Shown here: one piece after another, positions 58,536-64,000 of the stretch
Position numbering within the stretch: position 1 is the first letter of the stretch
Layout of the letters: the number at the start of each line of letters is the position of its first letter
Assembly (NCBI GenBank): GCA_009192285.1
Contig: WBVU01000005.1
Coordinates: forward strand, 1,692,731-1,756,730
Reading direction: 5' to 3'
DNA: 64,000 nt
Source of the DNA: Morchella semilibera
Taxonomy: Eukaryota > Ascomycota > Pezizomycetes > Pezizales > Morchellaceae
The notes under the pieces: generated by a model
What the model was told of the DNA's origin: nothing
The model's database searches: none
Seen by the model: the letters and a program-made list of their open reading frames with translations, nothing else
Position numbers and translations under genes: made by a program

Positions 58536-59814
58536 ATGATCGCTCTCGGCCTTGAAGGCTCTGCCAATAAGCTCGGTGTTGGCCTCATCAAGCACACCCC
58601 CGGCCGCCCCGCAGAGATCCTCTCCAACATCAGACATACCTTCATCTCCCCACCCGGTGAAGGCTTCCTTCCCAAAGACACGGCGAAGCACCACCGCTCA
58701 TGGGTCGTGACGCTCGTAAAGCGCGCGTTGAAGGAGAGTGGCACGAGTGTCAAGGACATTGACTGCATCTGCTATACGAAAGGTACCGATTCGACTCGAC
58801 TCGACTCTCGGGTGCAGGCTATGCTGTTTTTGTCTGTTGTGCTGAGCTGAGCTGAGCTGAGGCGAATAGGGCCCGGGATGGGTGCACCATTACAGAGCGT
58901 CGCGATCGCGGCAAGGACGCTGAGTCTGTTGTGGGGGAAGCCACTCGTGGGCGTGAACCATTGTGTTGGGCGTATGTCTTCTCTACTCAGGTTGCGGGTC
59001 AGCTATTAAGCTTATATATGTGCCTAACCTAACCACCGATCAGACATTGAGATGGGCCGCGAGATCACAGGCGCCGATAACCCCGTCGTTCTCTACGTCT
59101 CAGGTGGCAACACACAAGTGATTGCCTACGCCGAGCAACGGTCCGCCCTCCCCTCACCCTCACCCTCACCCCCGGTCTCCTCCTCCACATATAAAGCTAA
59201 CATACCTTAGCTACCGCATTTTTGGCGAAGCGCTCGACATTGCTGTCGGCAACTGCCTCGACCGCTTCGCGCGCACCCTCCAAATCTCCAATGACCCTGC
59301 CCCTGGCTACAACATCGAGCAGCTCGCCAAGCGCGGCCAGCACCTCCTCGACCTCCCCTACACCGTCAAGGGCATGGACTGCTCCTTCAGCGGGATTCTT
59401 GCCGTCGTCGACAGCCTCGCCACGCAACTGCTAACCTCCAAGCCCAAGCCCCTACTCACGCCCTCGGGTGACCCCGTCACGAAAGGGGATCTCTGCTTCT
59501 CGCTGCAGGAGACGGTGTTCGCCATGCTTGTCGAGATCACCGAGCGGGCAATGGCGCACGTGGGGAGCAGCCAGGTGCTTGTTGTTGGCGGGGTGGGGTG
59601 TAACGAGAGGTTGCAGGAGATGATGGGATTGATGGCGGCGCAGCGCGGTGGCAGCGTCTTTGCGACAGACGAGCGATTCTGCATCGATAATGGGATCATG
59701 ATTGCGCATGCGGGGCTATTGGCGTATGCTCAGGGGGAGAGGACGCCGTTCGAGGAGAGCACCTGTACACAGAGGTTTAGGACCGATGAGGTGCTGGTGA
59801 GGTGGAGGGACTAG
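58536..59814 (+). CDS. KAE1: KEOPS tRNA N6-threonylcarbamoyladenosine transferase Kae1
   Basis: Catalytic subunit of the KEOPS complex, making the t6A37 base of ANN-decoding tRNAs. Exons 58536-58782, 58870-58971, 59044-59140, 59211-59814 give 349 aa. Family motifs are all present: [13 protein letters not shown] at the start, [29 protein letters not shown] directly after intron 1, metal ligands His113 and His117 (NHCVGHIEMGR, split by intron 2), YVSGGNTQV (134-142), [23 protein letters not shown], and the third metal ligand Asp308 in FCIDNG. There is no mitochondrial presequence, so this is the cytosolic Kae1 rather than Qri7. Intron 1 ends with a TGAGC pentamer repeat. Shares a divergent promoter with PET127. 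Confidence 0.96.
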
Positions 59815-61945
59815 AGGTCGAGTGATAGAGTGTGAATAAACCCTACCCTATGCTAAGTGACGAATACCCTAACCCTAGCGAGTTAGTTGATATCTGCTTT
59901 TTTCTTCTCCATCCAACTATTCGATGTCTTTCTGCCTATCATTGACATCGTCCTCCACTATTACACGTATTATTACCCCATCACCCCATCATCACCCCAC
60001 CCACCCCGTTCTCAGCCTATAGGTGATGGTGTTAGTAAGGATGCATCTGCTCTATCTCTGCACCCCGCAAAAGCAGAGTAAGGTAGATCCTCCGGAAAGT
60101 GAGAAGAGCAGAGTAGACTCGGAAGGTACTTCATGTAGGTAGAGTAGAGGGCCAAGATCGGGCCTAAACCAAATCCAATCTCCACTGTCTCACTTTTTCC
60201 TCTGATCCAGTCTGAGACATTTCTCCACGTCACGGCTCTCGCACACTCTAATTCATGCATCATCATCGTCTCCTGCATTCCCTTATTTCTCGCATTCCCT
60301 CACTCTCCCCAATGGGCGCGACTGGCGAATCAAATGACTCCCAAAAGACTTTTTTTTGACTTTTCCAAACGAACGTTTCTGGCTGGCCAAAACACACACA
60401 CACACACACCCCTTTTCTAAACCAGACTGAACTGAACCCGCGTCGTTTTCTCCAGCCCCATGCACCCTCAGAAATTTACTCGAGACTGAACACATGGATA
60501 TCGGGAACCAGAGGGCCAGTTTGTGATTGCAGCTTCCATTTTTCTTTTTTTTTTCTTTCTTGATTCCTCTTTTCTTTTTTCCTTTCATTCTTATTTCTTT
60601 TCTTTTTCATTGCTGTGCTTCCTTTCTTGCTTGCGTGTGGTTCGGAGGAGGCACGAGGGAGTGGGAGCTAGGGAGATCTACGCCTAGAGTGAGGTACTCT
60701 AGGTGTATAGAGTACTCTAGAGTACATGTACTCGGATCTAGCCCAATTCGGGGGTCTTGCAGATGTAGCGCGGCGATCCCGGATCGTCGTTCGTTCGTTT
60801 TAAACCCTCCATTCCCATCCACTCCCATCCGAGCTCCAGTCTTTTCTATTATGATGTCGGTATTGACGGTGTCAGTCGAACTCAGTTTCCGTTAGCTAAT
60901 CAGCACCTAGGTAGATACATGTACGTACAAGGGGAGTTCAACTGGCCCGCGCTGATTCTGTTGGTGGCTATCCCCCCCCCCCAACCTCTACTGAAGAAGA
61001 GGAAGGCAGTCAATCAGGATTTTCCCTCCCAAATATGATGTTGACACTCCGTCAGTGACATTGTTGCTTGCTCTGCGTGCAGAATAACTGGGAGGGGGGA
61101 TAGCCATCATGCGAAATCACTCGTGTCTTGGCGGCCCAGAGGTGAATGTAGCTAGGAAAGGGGAGAGTGAGGGGATCTACCCTAAGGTTCTTAGCGAGCG
61201 AAACGATCGCCTGTTCGGTAATCTGCTACGAGCGAGTGAGTGCTCAGCCAGTGGGTGATGTCATTAATATATTCTGTTTGGCCAATAAAAGGTGCAGAGA
61301 TGGAAGCTTAGATAAGGATAAGCGGCGGCTTATCTCGTCCCATCATACCCACTGGACCGTTGCTCGACATCGATCCGTATAATCCACCGTTACAGCCAGT
61401 CAAGTGTAATGCGGCCCCCGACGCGAATCCGATCATTGACAGCCAGCCAGCAAAATGACCATATAGCCGCCGTCGACATCACTGGTCTAACAGAAGCCGC
61501 ATCTAGAAAAGAAAGAAACACGACCAAAAGTGGTGGCAAATGACCCCCGAACCTTCCACCCTACAAGGCATACACAGGCCGCCGTTATCAGTTGCATTGT
61601 TATGTCAATGCCAGTGAACCAGTTGTGCGAGCCCGACACAGATGTTCTGACAGACGTACAATCAATAGGGCCATCATCTCGCTAGCTTTCTTCGTTGTGC
61701 CGGCAGCGCGCAGACCATGATAGAGTCCCGAGTCCGCGGAGAACAGTATAGAGCACATATCAGATTTTTTTTAACAAGCCAGACGATCGATGACTTACGA
61801 TGCACGGCGAAATGTTGCATTGAGTTGAGTTGAGCTATTATCCAAAGCAGGATTTGCGGCCAAAAGTTTAACCACCAACGTTGCACTACCAGTGTGCAAA
61901 GAGAAGAGGTCCGGACAAGGCAAGTGTGCAAGTGCAAGAAAGTAA

Positions 61946-62015
<70 letters not shown>

Positions 62016-64000
62016 GTAATTAATAATCCCAGCTATGCTGAGATCTGGCCCCAGGAATCGACCAAACGAATCGATGGGCTGGGAGATCCGGATCTATGTT
62101 TCAGCCCATTAACTCCAGCCTTTTTATGGTCAAAGATCGAGTTTGGTTGAGCCTCTCTGGCTCTCTGCCAATCATATCGTTAGCTGACAATACGTAAAGT
62201 AGATCAAGGAAGTCAAAGTCCGGCGCGAATCAATGATCTTTTTGGATTCCTACTCTACTCAATTCACTCGTGGAGAGTATATACGTATATAGGGAGAGTG
62301 TTGGTATAGTATGGTGTGGTTTGGCAATGGATGCCTGCATACACCATTACCTGTAACCAGATCTCGCATCGGGATTTGCACGTTGGACCACCAACCACTA
62401 CTAATCTAAAACATTCTCGCAACATAAACCAAACTGGCTCTTAGAAATACCAATTATTACAAATACCTCCGAGCCGTCGGTGGTCTGGTCCTAGACACAG
62501 TCGTCTTGTTCCTACGCCACAATTAGTAGTTAACATTGCAAGCCATCCTTTAAAACTCTTTACTGTCTTCCTGGCTTCTCTAGCCGGGGAGCGCCCCCCC
62601 CCCCCCCCCCCACATCTCAAGCCTGCTCAGTGCAACGTCATACAATATCACTCGTCCCACCATCCACCCAGAAAAGGCTCGCTTGGGGAAGCTTAAGCCA
62701 GCCGCATACATTGCCTTCGTGGTGACATCCTGCCGATCGATATAGTTTATGCACAAACCCGTACGTCTGCTACCACTACCTATACCTCAGCTCCTCACTC
62801 TCTCTACAAGGTGCGGGGGGTGGGGGGGTCACACGTTATGATAATTGCATCCCCCCGGTTTTAAAACGGCAAGACGGTACAGCCAGTAGATGGTACAAAC
62901 ACTGCAGAATAGGGTAATGTAAAAATCATCTCTCTCGTATTAACCCAGTCTCTCCTGGTGTGGTGTGGTGTGGCGGTGAGGGAGTTGGCCTGGATCCAAA
63001 TGTCGTCATGCAGCGGGCAAATCACCGTTTCGATGTGACCCTCCATTATGCCTTCTAGATTTATGCCTTCTAGATGGGTGAACAAACGAATTGCTGTATC
63101 GCGTAGGTGGGAAGGGGTGGAGATAGATGGATGTGATGGACCCATCGATCTGCACACACCGTTTTTTTTCCTGCCTACCTAATATTCTAGTAGGATTGGA
63201 GGGGACGATCAGGGCTGATGTACGGACGATTGGGATAGTTCCCTTTCTCTCCCCCCCCCCCCCCTCTCTCGGAAGAATCTCTTGGGCCTGAAGTACCATA
63301 AAGAGGGAATCTAGTGGTGCAGAATATCAAAAGTAAACTTGTGCCGGAGTACTGTAGGTAATTGTTTATTTACAATTTTTTTTGTGGGCGAGGAAGGATT
63401 CAAGGGTGCCTAAGGAGAAGGAGGTTGGGGCATGCACGACCTATGTATGTATATACCTGGCCTATCCTATTCTATTACTCTATTAGCTGCAACTCCAAAC
63501 CATATATGTGGAGATTAGAATACTTACATGTAGCACGCAGCTGCAGTAGATGAAGGAACTCATCAGATAGGCGGACGAGTCAAATCACGCGCCACGCACA
63601 CCACACGCGAAACCCTGTGACGGATAGATATCTACACCCGTCCTAAGGGTCCCAAGGAGTGGGTTGTATTCGTCAGTAATCGCCGGTATGTACTTGAAAC
63701 CGAAAAGCGAGAAACGTGCTGCCGCTATATGTACCAATTTATTAGCATGCTGATAGACTGCGTATCATATGAGTGATATATATATAGAATCATCCTCTAG
63801 CTAGATGAACCTACGTGTAACCAGGGATTGGTCAGTCAGCTGCCTCAACCAACCAAAAACGGAATCTGAGCTAGTAGGTAGGTATAATGTATGTAGGCTG
63901 ATAGGATGAACAGAAAAGTGAGGGTCAACGGAATTGTGGGGGGAGCAGTTGCACACTAAAAAGAGTAGAGCAGGTAGAAGCTATTAGACGCTAATTGATT
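59815..64000. other. gene-free right end of the window
   Basis: No recognisable gene in 4.2 kb. Contains a telomere-like CCCTAACCCTA just after KAE1 (59869-59880), pyrimidine-rich tracts (60530-60610), C-runs (62594-62611, 63251-63264), an AAT microsatellite (61946-62012), and a 15-bp tandem duplication at 63046-63075. A gene beginning beyond the window may use part of it as promoter. Confidence 0.55.
61946..62012. repeat. (AAT)n microsatellite
   Basis: About 22 uninterrupted AAT/ATA triplets. Non-coding. Confidence 0.95.

Overview
The window is nuclear DNA from a filamentous ascomycete. Nearly every gene is broken by short spliceosomal introns (about 50-130 nt) with GTNNGT-type donors and CTAAC/CTAAT-like branch sites. 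Gene content is typical of Pezizomycotina: AzgA purine permease, fungal tyrosinase, SNZ-type vitamin B6 synthase, GPI7, PET127 and a fungal HNH protein. I cannot fix the genus. The generous AT-rich intergenic DNA would fit an early-diverging group such as Pezizomycetes, but that is a guess. I saw no rRNA, tRNA, CRISPR array, phage gene or intact transposase.

Layout from left to right: FES1 (+) and BUD31 (+); a gene-free stretch holding fold-back repeats; ADA3/NGG1 (-); an HCM1/SEP1-like forkhead factor (-) with 5.5 kb of non-coding DNA upstream; azgA (-); HIS3 (+); a small secreted cysteine-rich protein (-); a family 32 glycosyltransferase of the MIPC-synthase type (+); a small membrane protein (-); RMP1 (+); GPI7/LAS21 (-); an FMN-binding split-barrel protein (+); tyrosinase (+); a fungal membrane protein (+); PDX1/SNZ (+); an HNH-nuclease-domain protein (-); PET127 (-); KAE1 (+); then about 4.2 kb with no recognisable gene.

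Most genes are unrelated housekeeping functions: chaperone exchange, splicing, SAGA transcription, RNase MRP, GPI anchors and sphingolipids, histidine, vitamin B6, mitochondrial RNA processing and tRNA t6A. They do not form an operon-like pathway, and I see no clear biosynthetic cluster. The gene models below were rebuilt by joining exons at splice sites so that phases match and family motifs are continuous. In all but PET127 the exon lengths sum to a multiple of three.

The most notable points are: (1) the palindrome TACATGTA occurs about forty times, all in non-coding DNA; (2) the secreted protein contains two copies of a four-cysteine module, one per exon; (3) azgA has consecutive 15-nt and 13-nt microexons; (4) PET127 appears frame-shifted at a G8 run beside an acidic minisatellite; (5) the last tyrosinase intron has tandem acceptors, the first of which creates an immediate stop; (6) there are fold-back (MITE-like) elements near 4.3-5.3 kb and a 34-bp duplication inside an intron of the HNH gene.
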